NCBI RefSeq assembly: GCF_964059165.1
Contig: NZ_OZ060413.1
Coordinates: 1-64,000, forward strand
From: Buchnera aphidicola (Cavariella theobaldi)
GTDB taxonomy: Bacteria; Pseudomonadota; Gammaproteobacteria; Enterobacterales; Enterobacteriaceae
Length of the DNA: 64,000 bases
Reading direction: 5' to 3'
Shown piece after piece: positions 37,026-47,313 of this stretch (positions within the stretch are counted from its first letter, which is position 1; each line of letters starts with the position of its first letter). A model generated the notes under the pieces. That model was not told the origin of the DNA. It ran no database searches and was given only the letters and a program-made list of their open reading frames with translations. Position numbers and translations under genes: made by a program.

Positions 37026-40000
37026 TTATTCATTTTCTAATTCAATATTAATACCTAATGAACGAATCTCTTTCAATAATACGTTAAAAGATTCTGGCAT
37101 ACCTGGTTCCATTTGATGATTACCATCAACAATATTTTTATACATTTTAGTTCTTCCATTAACATCATCAGATTTGACAGTTAACATTTCTTGTAGTGTA
37201 TAAGATGCTCCGTATGCTTCTAATGCCCAAACCTCCATTTCACCGAAACGTTGTCCGCCGAATTGAGCTTTTCCACCTAAAGGTTGTTGTGTGACTAGAC
37301 TATATGAACCGGTAGATCTAGCATGCATTTTATCATCTACTAAATGATTTAATTTTAACATATACATAAAACCGACTGTAACAGGTCTTTCAAATTTTTC
37401 GCCAGTACGACCATCAAATAGTGTGATTTGGCCGGAAGATGGTAAATTAGCAAATTTTAATAATGCTTTTATTTCATTTTCTTGTGCACCATCAAAAACA
37501 GGTGTTGAAATAGGCATTCCATTTTTTAAATTGTTCGCTAAACACATTATTTCTTCATTGGAAAATGTGTTTAAGTTTACTTTCTGTCTTAAATTTTCAC
37601 CTAAATCAAAAATTTTTTGAATAAATTTTCTTAAATTAGATACTTTTTCTTCTTTTTTAAGCATAGCATTAATTTGGTCGCCGATCCCTTTTGCTGCCAT
37701 TCCAAGATGTGTTTCAAGTATTTGACCAATATTCATACGAGAGGGCACGCCTAATGGATTAAGTACAATATCTACAGGTGTACCATGTTCGTCATAAGGC
37801 ATGTCTTCAATAGGATTAATTTTAGAAATAACTCCTTTATTACCATGTCGTCCCGCCATTTTATCGCCAGGTTGTATTTGTCGTTTAACGGCTAAATAAA
37901 CTTTGACTATTTTTAAAATTCCCGGAGATAAGTCATCGCCTTGTGTAATTTTATGACGTTTTGTTTCAATTTTTTTTTCAAATTTTTCTTTTAATTCACG
38001 ATGTTGTTGTAAGAGTTTTTCTATTTCTTTTTTAATATTTTTGTCTTTTGTATCTATAGTTAACCATTTTTCACGAGGTAATTGATTAAGTATTGTTAAA
38101 TCTATATTTAAAGATAATAGTATTTTTTTTGTATGCATAAATAAACTGGATTCAAATATTTTAAATTCTTCTGTAATATCCTTTTTAGCTTTTTTTAATT
38201 GCATTTCTTCAATTTCTATTGCTCTTTTATCTTTTTTTACACCATCTCTAGTAAAAATTTGTACATCTATTACTGTTCCGGATGTACCATTGGGCACTCT
38301 TAATGAAGAATCTTTAACATCGGATGCTTTTTCACCAAAAATAGCGCGTAGTAATTTTTCTTCTGGTGTTAATTGCGTTTCTCCTTTAGGTGTTACTTTG
38401 CCTACTAATATATCACCTTCAGTTACTTCTGCTCCGACATAAACAATTCCTGATTCATCTAATTTTGATAAAGCTGCTTCACCTACATTGGGTATATCAG
38501 AACTAATATCTTCTGGCCCTAATTTAGTATCCCTTGATACACATGCTAATTCTTGAATATGAATTGTGGTAAATCTATCTTCTTGCACTACTTTTTCAGA
38601 TACTAATATAGAATCTTCAAAATTGTATCCATTCCATGGCATAAAAGCTACTCTCATATTTTGCCCTAATGCAAGCTCACCAAGATCAGTAGATGGTCCG
38701 TCTGCTAATACATCACCTTTTTCAATTCTTTCATGTAATTTTATGCATGGTGTTTGATTAATGCATGTGTTTTGATTAGATCGAGTATATTTAGTTAAAT
38801 TATATATATCTATACCAGCTTCATCTGCGTATGTTTCTTTTCTATTTACTTTAATAACAATACGAGATGCGTCTACATATTGAATAATACCACCTCTTTT
38901 TGCCACTGCTGTTACGCCTGAATCTACTGCTACTGCTCTTTCCATACCTGTCCCCACGAGCGGTTTATCTGCTTTTAATGTGGGTACTGCTTGACGCTGC
39001 ATATTAGCACCCATTAAGGCTCTATTGGCATCATCATGTTCTAAAAAGGGAATTAGTGAAGCTCCTACTGATACAATTTGTTGTGTAGAAACATCCATAT
39101 AATTTACTTGTTCAGCATTAAATAGACTAGATTCACCTTTATGTCGACAAGTCACTAAATCATGCGTAAAATAACCATTGTGATCAAGGTTGGTATTAGC
39201 TTGAGCAATAATATAATTACCTTCTTCAATAGCGGATAAATATTGAATTTCTTCTGTTACTAAACCATTACGCACTTTTCTATAAGGTGTTTCTAAAAAT
39301 CCATATGAATTAGTTTGTGCATATACAGATAAAGAATTAATTAATCCAATATTAGGACCTTCAGGAGTTTCTATGGGACATACTCGTCCATAGTGTGTAG
39401 GATGAACATCACGAACTTCAAATCCTGCTCGTTCTCTAGTTAACCCCCCTAATCCCAGGGCTGAAATTCTTCTTTTGTGAGTAATTTCTGAAAGAGGATT
39501 ATTTTGGTCCATAAACTGAGATAACTGACTGGAACCAAAAAATTCTTTTACAGCTGCAGATATAGGTTTTGCATTAATCATATCTTGTGGCATTAATATG
39601 TCTACATCACCGATAGATAATCTTTCTTTGACAGCTCTTTCAACTCTAACAAGACCAATTCTGAATTGATTCTCTGCCATTTCTCCAACTGATCTAATAC
39701 GTCTATTACCAAGATGATCAATATCGTCTACTTCTCCCTTTCCATTTCGGATATCAATTAATTTTTTTATGACATCGATAATATCGTTTTTACTTAAAGT
39801 GCTAGATCCTTTAATATGTTTTCGAAGCAGAGAGCGATTAAACTTCATTCTACCCACAGAGGAAAGATCATATCTATCTTCTGTAAAAAATAAATTTTCA
39901 AATAAATTTTCTGTTGCTTCTTTTGTAGGAGGTTCACCTGGGCGCATAACACGATAAATTTCTATTAAAGCGCTAGCGCGATCATTAGCTGAATCGATAC

Positions 40001-41054
40001 GTAATGTTTCTGATATATATGGTCCGTGATCTAAATCGTTTGTAAATATTGTCTCAATACATGAAATATTTAACTTGTATAATTGTGTTAAATTTTCTAA
40101 TGATAACTCAGTGTTAGCAGAGATTATTATATTACCTGTGATTTTATCTACGTAATTTTTTGATATCACTCTACCTAAAAGGTATTCCATTGGGACTTCA
40201 ATAGATTGAATATTATTTTTTTTTAATTCTTGTATGTGTCTAGCTGTGATACGACGACCTTTTTCAACATATATAATATCATTTTTTTTAATATTAAAAG
40301 AAGCTGTTTCACCTCTTAGTCTTTCTGGTACTAGTTGTAGTTGAATTTTTTTATCTTTGATATAAAAGATATTTTTTTCAAAAAAAATATCTAATATTTC
40401 TTCTGTATTGTAATGAAGAGCACGCAATATAATGCTGACTGGTAATTTTCTTCGTCTATCAATACGTACAAATAAGTTATCTTTAGGATCAAATTCAAAA
40501 TCTAACCAAGAACCGCGATAAGGAATAATTCGCGCATTATATAATACTTTACCAGACGAGTGTGTTTTGCCTTTATCACTATCAAAAAATACTCCTGGGC
40601 TTCGGTGAAGTTGAGATACAACTACACGTTCTGTACCATTGATAATAAAAGTGCCATTATTTGTCATTAAAGGGATTTCACCCATGTATACTTCTTGCTC
40701 TTTGATATCTTTAACTTGTGTTTCTGATATTTCTTTATCATATATAATTAAGCGTAGTTTTACTCTTAATGGTGCGGAATAAGTGGCGCCGCGTATTTGA
40801 CATTCTTGTACATTAAATATTGATCTTCCCAATCGATAACTAACATATTGTAATTCAGCGTTCCCATTATAGCTGTTAATCGGAAAAACAGATCGAAATG
40901 CTGCTTCTAATCCATGTTGACCGTCTTTATCTGGTTTTATAAATTTCTTAAAAGAATCAAGTTGAATGGAAAGAAGATATGGTATATCTAAAACTTGAGG
41001 GCGTTTTCCAAAATCTTTACGAATACGTTTTTTTTCGGTATAAGAGTAAACCAT
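37026..41054 (-). CDS. rpoB: DNA-directed RNA polymerase subunit beta
   Basis: Second-largest RNA polymerase subunit and rifampicin target. I start at the ATG complementing 41052-41054, which gives [20 protein letters not shown] and 1342 residues, exactly the E. coli length; GAGGA lies 6 bases upstream. The frame extends four codons further. The rifampicin cluster I region [20 protein letters not shown] and KRRISALG is intact, but the next residue is Leu where E. coli has Pro535 (ALGLGGL versus ALGPGGL). The C terminus [12 protein letters not shown] is conserved. Confidence 0.99.
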   Translation of the reverse strand: MVYSYTEKKRIRKDFGKRPQVLDIPYLLSIQLDSFKKFIKPDKDGQHGLEAAFRSVFPINSYNGNAELQYVSYRLGRSIFNVQECQIRGATYSAPLRVKLRLIIYDKEISETQVKDIKEQEVYMGEIPLMTNNGTFIINGTERVVVSQLHRSPGVFFDSDKGKTHSSGKVLYNARIIPYRGSWLDFEFDPKDNLFVRIDRRRKLPVSIILRALHYNTEEILDIFFEKNIFYIKDKKIQLQLVPERLRGETASFNIKKNDIIYVEKGRRITARHIQELKKNNIQSIEVPMEYLLGRVISKNYVDKITGNIIISANTELSLENLTQLYKLNISCIETIFTNDLDHGPYISETLRIDSANDRASALIEIYRVMRPGEPPTKEATENLFENLFFTEDRYDLSSVGRMKFNRSLLRKHIKGSSTLSKNDIIDVIKKLIDIRNGKGEVDDIDHLGNRRIRSVGEMAENQFRIGLVRVERAVKERLSIGDVDILMPQDMINAKPISAAVKEFFGSSQLSQFMDQNNPLSEITHKRRISALGLGGLTRERAGFEVRDVHPTHYGRVCPIETPEGPNIGLINSLSVYAQTNSYGFLETPYRKVRNGLVTEEIQYLSAIEEGNYIIAQANTNLDHNGYFTHDLVTCRHKGESSLFNAEQVNYMDVSTQQIVSVGASLIPFLEHDDANRALMGANMQRQAVPTLKADKPLVGTGMERAVAVDSGVTAVAKRGGIIQYVDASRIVIKVNRKETYADEAGIDIYNLTKYTRSNQNTCINQTPCIKLHERIEKGDVLADGPSTDLGELALGQNMRVAFMPWNGYNFEDSILVSEKVVQEDRFTTIHIQELACVSRDTKLGPEDISSDIPNVGEAALSKLDESGIVYVGAEVTEGDILVGKVTPKGETQLTPEEKLLRAIFGEKASDVKDSSLRVPNGTSGTVIDVQIFTRDGVKKDKRAIEIEEMQLKKAKKDITEEFKIFESSLFMHTKKILLSLNIDLTILNQLPREKWLTIDTKDKNIKKEIEKLLQQHRELKEKFEKKIETKRHKITQGDDLSPGILKIVKVYLAVKRQIQPGDKMAGRHGNKGVISKINPIEDMPYDEHGTPVDIVLNPLGVPSRMNIGQILETHLGMAAKGIGDQINAMLKKEEKVSNLRKFIQKIFDLGENLRQKVNLNTFSNEEIMCLANNLKNGMPISTPVFDGAQENEIKALLKFANLPSSGQITLFDGRTGEKFERPVTVGFMYMLKLNHLVDDKMHARSTGSYSLVTQQPLGGKAQFGGQRFGEMEVWALEAYGASYTLQEMLTVKSDDVNGRTKMYKNIVDGNHQMEPGMPESFNVLLKEIRSLGINIELENE

Positions 41055-41198
41055 GGGGTTCCTCATTTATATGGCAGATTATTAAAAATCTAAATTTATT
41101 TTGTAGAGGAAATATTTATTTTTGTATTGATTGTAAAAAATAATTGTGTGTTATCATAATATAATAACAAAATATTTATATAATATTTTTATTAAAGT

Positions 41199-41223
41199 GG
41201 CTGGTGTGCGAATAGCACCAGCC
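41199..41223 (-). terminator. rplL-rpoB attenuator hairpin
   Basis: GGCTGGTG (41199-41206) pairs perfectly with CACCAGCC (41216-41223) around a 9-base loop. The same GGCTGGTG/CACCAGCC stem forms the attenuator between rplL and rpoB in E. coli. Its GC content is striking in this AT-rich spacer, implying selection. No strong T run follows on the minus strand, so read-through should be considerable. Confidence 0.7.
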
Positions 41224-41257
41224 GTCTTAAAACGACAATTAATTTGTGATAATACTG

Positions 41258-41626
41258 TTATTTAATTTCAATTTCAGCACCTACATCTTCTAGTGTTTTT
41301 TTAAGCGATTCTGCATCATCTTTAGTAATATTTTCTTTTAATAGAGTCGGTGCCGATTCTACTAGGTCTTTAGCTTCTTTTAGTCCTAAACCCGTAGCGC
41401 TACGGACAGTTTTAATAACAGATACTTTATTAGGTCCAATAGCTTTTAGAAATATATCAAATTCTGTTTTTTCTTCAACAGTATTATTTTCTACATTATT
41501 ATTAGAATTCATAGACATATTAGCGGAAACACCGAATTTTTCTTCCATTGCAGAAATAAGTTCTACAATATTCATTACAGACATTTTAGATACCGCTTCT
41601 AAAATTTGCTCTTGAGTAATAGACAT
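41258..41626 (-). CDS. rplL: 50S ribosomal protein L7/L12
   Basis: Stalk protein that recruits and activates translation GTPases. The 122 residues (E. coli 121) have the N-terminal dimerisation domain ([20 protein letters not shown]), a hinge, and the C-terminal domain ([25 protein letters not shown]). The hinge is rich in Asn and Ser ([17 protein letters not shown]), whereas in E. coli it is Ala-rich. It is anchored to the ribosome by L10, encoded next to it. Confidence 0.98.
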   Translation of the reverse strand: MSITQEQILEAVSKMSVMNIVELISAMEEKFGVSANMSMNSNNNVENNTVEEKTEFDIFLKAIGPNKVSVIKTVRSATGLGLKEAKDLVESAPTLLKENITKDDAESLKKTLEDVGAEIEIK

Positions 41627-41679
41627 AAATATTTATTCCTAATGACTATATAGACTTATGGGTATACGAGTAAAATATT

Positions 41680-42192
41680 TTAAAAAGTACTTGTTAAAAT
41701 ATTTTCTTTTTTATTTTTTATAGCAAATAATGTATAGATAAGTTTTCCAATAGATGATATTTTTAATATTAATATCATTTTAATTATTGCTTCTTTATAA
41801 GTAGGTAATTCTGCTAATTTATTAATTTCTAGTAGCGAAAGTGTTTTTCCTTCAAATACACCCCCTGTAATTTTGAAATTTTGATTTTGTTCCGAAAACT
41901 CTTTAAATAATCTTGCTCCACTACCCGGATGTTGCATAGAATATGCAATGAAAGTAGAACCTTTTATTTTTTTTTTTAAACATTCAAAAGATGTATCATG
42001 AACACCTAAAGATAATAAAGTATTTTGTACAATACTCATTTTTACACCAACTTCACGTCCATTTTTTCGCAATTGATTAATCGTATTAACTTTAATACCC
42101 TGATAATTAGCCGTTATAGCAGATAGTGCGATATTAGATATATCATGAATTTTTGATACAATTATTTTTTTTTTCTGAAGATTTAATGCCAT
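41680..42192 (-). CDS. rplJ: 50S ribosomal protein L10
   Basis: Base of the ribosomal stalk; it binds L7/L12 dimers and 23S rRNA and in E. coli represses its own operon by binding the leader RNA. The 170 residues (E. coli 165) begin MALNLQKKKIIVSKI and contain KGSTFIAYSMQHPGSGARLFKEF and LPTYKEAI. The C-terminal helix that carries L7/L12 is present but diverged. Confidence 0.96.
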   Translation of the reverse strand: MALNLQKKKIIVSKIHDISNIALSAITANYQGIKVNTINQLRKNGREVGVKMSIVQNTLLSLGVHDTSFECLKKKIKGSTFIAYSMQHPGSGARLFKEFSEQNQNFKITGGVFEGKTLSLLEINKLAELPTYKEAIIKMILILKISSIGKLIYTLFAIKNKKENILTSTF

Positions 42193-42255
42193 TTATGAAA
42201 ATCTCTCATATTTTTGTGTAGAGAAAAATTATTTTTTGTGTATTTTTTTAAAAAC

Positions 42256-42290
42256 AGAGACATCATTATAGATGATTTTTCAGAGTCTCT
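42256..42290 (-). promoter_or_regulatory. Hairpin in the rplJ leader
   Basis: AGAGAC (42256-42261) and GTCTCT (42285-42290) form the base of a stem-loop with an inner ATCAT/ATGAT pairing. On the minus strand it is followed by GTTTTTA. It lies between rplA and rplJ, where E. coli has the L10-binding leader and a promoter. It could be an L10 leader or a weak attenuator; sequence alone does not decide. Confidence 0.4.
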
Positions 42291-42314
42291 AGAAAGTAAT
42301 GAATAATTGATTGA

Positions 42315-43010
42315 CTAAATAGATAAACTAGACTGATCGATAGTTAGTCCAACACCCATAGTGGTTGATAATACAATTTTTTTTATATACACTCCTTTTG
42401 AGTGCGGTGGTTTTGATTTTTTAATCGATTCTAAAAATATTTTAAAATTTTCTTCAATTTTTTTCTTATGAAAATTAATACGACCGATAGTAGAATGAAT
42501 AATTCCATTTTTATCATTGCGATAACAGATTTGACCCATTTTAGCATTTTTAATAGCATCAGCAATATTTTCAGTTACTGTTCCTAATTTAGGATTTGGC
42601 ATCAAACCTCGAGGTCCTAAAATTTGTCCAATGGTTGTTACTATTTTCATGGCATCAGGAGAGGCAATGACCATGTCAAAAGTGACGCCTTCATTTTTAA
42701 TTTTTTCAGCTAATTCTTCCATTCCCACTAAATCTGCACCATTTTTTTGAGCAATTTTTATGTTATCACCTTGAGTAAATACTGCAACTCGTACGGATCT
42801 TCCGGTGCCATTAGGTAATATTATTGAACCTCTAATGTTTTGATCGGATTTTTTCGGATTGATTCCTAAATTAATTGAGATATCAATACTTTCTGTAAAT
42901 TTTGCTTTAGACAATTTTTGTAATAGCGTTATTGATTCATCAATATGATATAATTTTTTAAGATCAATTTGCTTATTTTTTTTTTGTTGATTTTTAGATT
43001 TTTTATTCAT
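42315..43010 (-). CDS. rplA: 50S ribosomal protein L1
   Basis: Forms the L1 stalk at the E site and, in E. coli, represses rplKA translation. The 231 residues (E. coli 234) include [47 protein letters not shown] and a C-terminal TMGVGLTID. The N terminus is very lysine-rich. It overlaps rplK by 4 bases. Confidence 0.98.
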   Translation of the reverse strand: MNKKSKNQQKKNKQIDLKKLYHIDESITLLQKLSKAKFTESIDISINLGINPKKSDQNIRGSIILPNGTGRSVRVAVFTQGDNIKIAQKNGADLVGMEELAEKIKNEGVTFDMVIASPDAMKIVTTIGQILGPRGLMPNPKLGTVTENIADAIKNAKMGQICYRNDKNGIIHSTIGRINFHKKKIEENFKIFLESIKKSKPPHSKGVYIKKIVLSTTMGVGLTIDQSSLSI

Positions 43011-43441
43011 TCTGTCTCCTTAATCGTCAAGCCCATCGAATGAGCTGTGCCTTCAATGGAGCGAATTATATTTTCAATATTTGAACCAGTCATATCATTT
43101 TTTTTTATTATTGCTATTTCTTTAATTTGAGCATGTGTTACTATTCCATTATTTTCTATTTTTGGTTTATTTGATCCAGATTTAATGCCGGCAGCTTTTT
43201 TGAGTAAAATAGAAGCTGGTGGAGTTTTAGTAATAAACGTAAATGAGCGATCTGAATACACAGTAATAATAACTGGTATGGGTAACCCTTTTTCTATTTT
43301 TTCTGTTTTTGCATTAAAAGATTTACAAAACTCCATAATATTCAGACCTTTTTGTCCCAATGCAGGACCTATAGGAGGGCTTGGATTTGCTGCTCCCGCA
43401 GGAACTTGAAGTTTTATATAAGATTGTATTTTTTTCGCCAT
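43007..43441 (-). CDS. rplK: 50S ribosomal protein L11
   Basis: Binds the GTPase-associated centre of 23S rRNA. The 144 residues (E. coli 142) show the conserved [31 protein letters not shown], the KTPPAS loop and [10 protein letters not shown] at the C terminus. It follows nusG by 49 bases and overlaps rplA by 4 bases. Confidence 0.98.
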   Translation of the reverse strand: MAKKIQSYIKLQVPAGAANPSPPIGPALGQKGLNIMEFCKSFNAKTEKIEKGLPIPVIITVYSDRSFTFITKTPPASILLKKAAGIKSGSNKPKIENNGIVTHAQIKEIAIIKKNDMTGSNIENIIRSIEGTAHSMGLTIKETE

Positions 43442-43490
43442 TGTGTAGTCTCAGTATAAATTAGTGTTATATGCAGATATTTAAGTAATA

Positions 43491-44036
43491 TTAATTTTTT
43501 TCTACTTGTCTAAAATCTAATTCTACAGGAGTGGATCTTCCGAAAATCGAAACAGATACTTTTAACCGATTTTTTTCATAATCTACTTCTTCGACTACGC
43601 CATTGAAATCTGCAAAAGGACCATCTTTTACACGAATCATTTCTCCTGGTTCAAACAAAGTTTTAGGTCTAGGTTTATCTCCGATTTGGCGTAATCTATT
43701 AACAATTGCTTCTACTTCTTTATCACTAATTGGCGAAGGTTTATCAGATTTACCTCCGATAAATCCCAATACTCTCGGAATATTTTTTATAAGATGCCAA
43801 GTGGAATCAGTCATGATCATATGAATTAAAACATATCCTGGGAAAAATCTATATTCGCTTTTTCTACGTTGCCCACCGCGCATTTCGACTACTTCTTCAG
43901 ATGGAATCATTACTTCTCCAAAAGCATCTTCCATTTTTTTTAACTTTACATGTTCACGTATTGATTGTGCTACACGATTTTCAAAGCCAGAAAAAGCTTG
44001 TAATACATACCATCTTTTTTTTTGACTCTCATGCAT
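43491..44036 (-). CDS. nusG: Transcription antitermination factor NusG
   Basis: Elongation factor that binds the RNA polymerase clamp and links transcription to Rho and the ribosome. The 181 residues equal E. coli NusG. The NGN domain ([29 protein letters not shown]) is followed by the KOW domain ([25 protein letters not shown]). The start lies one base after the secE stop, so secE-nusG are coupled. Confidence 0.98.
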   Translation of the reverse strand: MHESQKKRWYVLQAFSGFENRVAQSIREHVKLKKMEDAFGEVMIPSEEVVEMRGGQRRKSEYRFFPGYVLIHMIMTDSTWHLIKNIPRVLGFIGGKSDKPSPISDKEVEAIVNRLRQIGDKPRPKTLFEPGEMIRVKDGPFADFNGVVEEVDYEKNRLKVSVSIFGRSTPVELDFRQVEKN

Positions 44037-44037
44037 G

Positions 44038-44421
44038 TTAGAACCTTAGGCTGATGATAAATGTTATTAAACGAAATATTATACTATCAAGACTCCATAG
44101 GATAAGAGATATTAAAATAGTTACAATAATAATAATAAATGTGGTATATAACGTTTCTTTGTATTGTGGCCAAATAATTTTTTGCATTTCATTATATGAT
44201 TTTTTTAAAAAAACTAAACTATTTTTTCCTTGTGTAGTAGATAGTAAAATGCTCATTCCTATACCAATGAGCGAAAATAAAATTATAATATGAGTAAAAA
44301 AATAGTTTTTGTATAAGTAATATGTACTAAGAAAATATATGCATAAGAGTACAAAAATTAATAACCATTTTATTTTTTCTAATAATTTCGTTTTTTTTTG
44401 ATTATTATTATTAATATTCAT
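44038..44421 (-). CDS. secE: Protein translocase subunit SecE
   Basis: Membrane component of SecYEG. The 127 residues equal the E. coli protein, with three hydrophobic segments (about residues 15-35, 40-58 and 95-115) and the conserved cytoplasmic stretch [19 protein letters not shown] before the last helix. Loss of sequence identity elsewhere reflects AT pressure. tufB, which lies upstream in E. coli, is missing here. Confidence 0.94.
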   Translation of the reverse strand: MNINNNNQKKTKLLEKIKWLLIFVLLCIYFLSTYYLYKNYFFTHIIILFSLIGIGMSILLSTTQGKNSLVFLKKSYNEMQKIIWPQYKETLYTTFIIIIVTILISLILWSLDSIIFRLITFIISLRF

Positions 44422-44650
44422 AGTTTCTCTTAATATTATAAAATAACTTAGAAAAAATATATATTTTTTAACAGTACATTTTTATTTTCATATATTATGT
44501 ATAGAATATAAATATTTTTCTAATGATACTTTATACAAAGTATTTTATTTTTTTTATGTAGATGTATGGAAAATTCTTGTAATTTTAGGTGAGATTTTAG
44601 GTAAACGATTTTTAATTTTTGTTGTTTTATTTTTGGAAGTTTTTGTTTTA
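44422..44650. other. Spacer where E. coli has tufB
   Basis: The 229 bases between secE and tRNA-Thr(GGT) contain no trace of an EF-Tu gene. ATACTTT and AAAGTAT (near 44526-44543) form a 7-bp stem with a 4-base loop followed by a T run on the plus strand, the wrong orientation for the flanking genes. Confidence 0.5.
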
Positions 44651-44724
44651 CGCTGACACCCAGATTTGAACTGGGAACCTCACCCATACCAAGGGTGTGC
44701 TCTACCTTGTTAAGCTATATCAGC
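44651..44724 (-). tRNA. tRNA-Thr (anticodon GGT)
   Basis: Cloverleaf on the minus strand: acceptor GCTGATA/TGTCAGC, D arm with one extra loop base compared with E. coli, anticodon stem CACCC/GGGTG with anticodon GGT, and T arm with TTCAAAT. The base at discriminator position 73 reads G rather than the usual A. CCA is not encoded. It matches E. coli thrT, which lies in the same tRNA cluster. Confidence 0.95.
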
Positions 44725-44763
44725 TATTATTTTATAGCATGTGGTATCCGGGTTTTTTATATG

Positions 44764-44835
44764 AGCGGACAGCGGGAATCGAACCCGTATCATCAGCTTG
44801 GAAGGCTGAGGTAATATCCATTATACGATGTCCGC
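44764..44835 (-). tRNA. tRNA-Gly (anticodon TCC)
   Basis: Cloverleaf with acceptor GCGGACA/TGTCCGC, discriminator U as normal for glycine, anticodon loop CTTCCAA giving TCC, and T loop TTCGATT. CCA is not encoded. It corresponds to E. coli glyT. Confidence 0.96.
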
Positions 44836-44851
44836 TTTTTTTGTATCTATT

Positions 44852-44933
<82 letters not shown>

Positions 44934-44960
44934 GTTTTAAAATATTAATTTTTTTGTTTT

Positions 44961-45033
<73 letters not shown>

Positions 45034-45107
45034 TGTTATTATATTTTATAAATATTATTTTTATAATAAAAAATTTAATATTGATTTTAACTATCAATAT
45101 TTTTATT

Positions 45108-45135
45108 ATTATATAATCTTAGATTATTATTGCAA
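45108..45135 (-). promoter_or_regulatory. Promoter of the tRNA-secE-nusG operon
   Basis: On the minus strand TTGCAA (45135-45130) and a perfect TATAAT (45113-45108) are separated by 16 bases. The predicted start is near 45101, about 70 bases before the first tRNA. The leader then contains a 9-bp stem, AATATTGAT (45077-45085) with ATCAATATT (45093-45101). Confidence 0.65.
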
Positions 45136-45974
45136 GTTTTTTTTGAAAAAATTGTATTTGTATTAATGATGAAAAATTCTTTTATTGATATAAAAATTTT
45201 TTTTAAACAATATATATTATATATATTTATTGTATAGGATATTATTTTATTTTTCTTTTTGAGATTTTTTTATATATTAAATATATAAAACATCATTTTT
45301 ATATTGCAATTGATTGGCATAATATCATTATATTAAAGATAATGAATATTTTTTTATTTTTTTTGACATGAGCATACTAACTATCATGATAGAATGGTTA
45401 TAAATATAGTATTTTTTTACAATTGTTTCTCTAAGAAAATTAATCTTGCTGTTCGAATGTGTTATCTTATATAGAATATTTTCTAAAATATTATACTGAT
45501 ATCATTGTATTTATTGTATTTCAAATCATAAGAGCTCATGCGCTAAAAGAAATTTAAATTTTATTCTTATTAGAAGAATTTTCTAGATAGTTATATTAAA
45601 ATTATCTTAGAGGAATTTATAATATATTTTTCTTCAATTGATGTGGAATAACTAAAATACATATTTTTTATTACATTAATTTTTTTATATATTGTATTAA
45701 TATGTCTTTTAAAAGGCTTTTAGACCGAAATACTAATAATTTTTACATAATATGATATATATATTAATATGATAGTTGACAGTGATCGTATATTCTTACT
45801 GTTAATAATATTGTATTTAAAAAAATAATTTTTTCTTTTTACAGCGATAAAATGTTTCAAAATCTTTTTTTTTAGATAAATCATGATTAGTATATTTTTC
45901 ATATATAAATATTTTATCTAATTATTATTATTTTGTTAATAATATAAATCAAACATATCAATGGAGTTTTATAT
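45136..45974. other. Gene-free spacer where E. coli has murB-birA
   Basis: About 840 bases with no recognisable gene. In E. coli murB and birA lie upstream of this tRNA cluster, but neither strand shows a traceable MurB or BirA motif. A TTGACA at 45363-45368 is followed 12 bases later by the perfect palindrome CTATCATGATAG (45381-45392), with nothing coding downstream until metF. A 60-codon minus-strand frame at 45720-45902 has no similarity I know. Confidence 0.5.
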
Positions 45975-46853
45975 ATGACGTTTTTTAATAGACGTTATCA
46001 AGAAACATTAGAGAAAAAATTAATTTCTAATTACAAAGTTAATCATTGTTCATTTGAATTTTTTCCACCTAAAAATATTCTTGAAGAAGAAAAATTATGG
46101 ACATCAATTTCAAAATTAAGCACATTAAAACCTACTTTTTTTTCAGTAACTTATGGTGCGAACAGTGGTGAAAGAAAAAAAACATATAATATTGTAAAAA
46201 AAATTTATAAAAATACAGGGATTGTATCAGTACCTCATATGACTTGTGTTGATGCATCACCGATAGAATTGCAAAAAATAGCAGAAAAATATTGGTGCAG
46301 TGGTCTTAAAAGTATTTTAGCATTACGTGGAGATGCTCCACACAAAAATTATATACATGATATGTATGCTGTAGATTTAGTTAAATTATTAAAAAAAATA
46401 GCTGATTTTGATATTTCTGTAGCAGCTTACCCCGAAGTACATCCAGAATCAAAAAATTATATACTAGATATTATAAATTTAAAAAAGAAAGTAGATGCAG
46501 GAGCAAACCGAGCTATTACTCAATTTTTTTTTAATATAGATAGTTATTTGCGTTTTAGAGATAATTGCGTGCAACATGGTATAAATATTGAAATTATTCC
46601 AGGTATCCTACCCATTTCTAATTTTCAACAACTACAGCGTTTTTCTGCCTTGACAAATGTTAAAATTCCTTCTTGGATATTTCATATGTTTGATTGTTTA
46701 GAAAAAGATTTTATGACTCAAGAAGTGATTGGTAGTGTAATAGCAGTAGAAATGGTAAAAAAATTACTAGGTGAAGGTGTAAAAAATTTTCATTTTTATA
46801 CTTTGAATAAACATAAAGTAGTTTATTCTATTTGTTATATGTTGGGATTATAA
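45975..46853 (+). CDS. metF: 5,10-methylenetetrahydrofolate reductase
   Basis: FAD enzyme that makes the 5-methyltetrahydrofolate used by MetE. The 292 residues (E. coli 296) contain CSFEFFPPKN, VTYGANSGERKKT, ALRGDAP, the FAD and folate region VAAYPEVHPES, and DAGANRAITQFFFNIDSY. AGTTT and a weak GGAG precede the ATG. With metE it completes methyl transfer for methionine synthesis. Confidence 0.98.
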   Translation: MTFFNRRYQETLEKKLISNYKVNHCSFEFFPPKNILEEEKLWTSISKLSTLKPTFFSVTYGANSGERKKTYNIVKKIYKNTGIVSVPHMTCVDASPIELQKIAEKYWCSGLKSILALRGDAPHKNYIHDMYAVDLVKLLKKIADFDISVAAYPEVHPESKNYILDIINLKKKVDAGANRAITQFFFNIDSYLRFRDNCVQHGINIEIIPGILPISNFQQLQRFSALTNVKIPSWIFHMFDCLEKDFMTQEVIGSVIAVEMVKKLLGEGVKNFHFYTLNKHKVVYSICYMLGL

Positions 46854-47313
46854 GAGTTCTTCATGATTTTCAATATATTGCGATTATAATATATTTATAT
46901 TATATTATAACTTTATAAGTCATGCTAAAGTAATACTTTATAAGTAAAACAGTTATATTAAAAATTTTTTATTTTTAGCAGGGTAATAATAAAAATTTTA
47001 TCTTAAAATATTTATTTGAAAATATTATAAAAAATAATTTTTAAATAAAAATTTTATCTCAAATTGAAAAATAAAAAAATTGATATTGATATCATACAAC
47101 AATGATATAAAATATATAATATATAAAATTCAATATAAAATATTAAATATATTAACATCATTCATATGTACTCTAATCATAAAAATAAAAATTTTTAATA
47201 TATTAACAGATGTTTAACGTTTTTAAAATAGTAAGATATATTTATTTTATTAAAATAATAGAATTGGTAATTATATATTTAAAACAATATTTTTACTAAA
47301 ATGAGCTTAAATA
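46854..47313. other. AT-rich spacer between metF and argG
   Basis: About 460 bases without a gene. No trace of argE, argC or argB is seen, although in several enterobacteria these precede argG or argH. Two copies of ACTTTATAAGT lie at 46910-46920 and 46935-46945, and AAAAATTTTATCT occurs twice near 46989 and 47049. I find no good match to the arginine-repressor box. Confidence 0.5.

Noticed and set aside
45720-45902. 60-codon minus-strand frame in the gene desert before metF
   Set aside because: Lys and Ile-rich with no motif and no homology to MurB or BirA that I can see; most likely chance.
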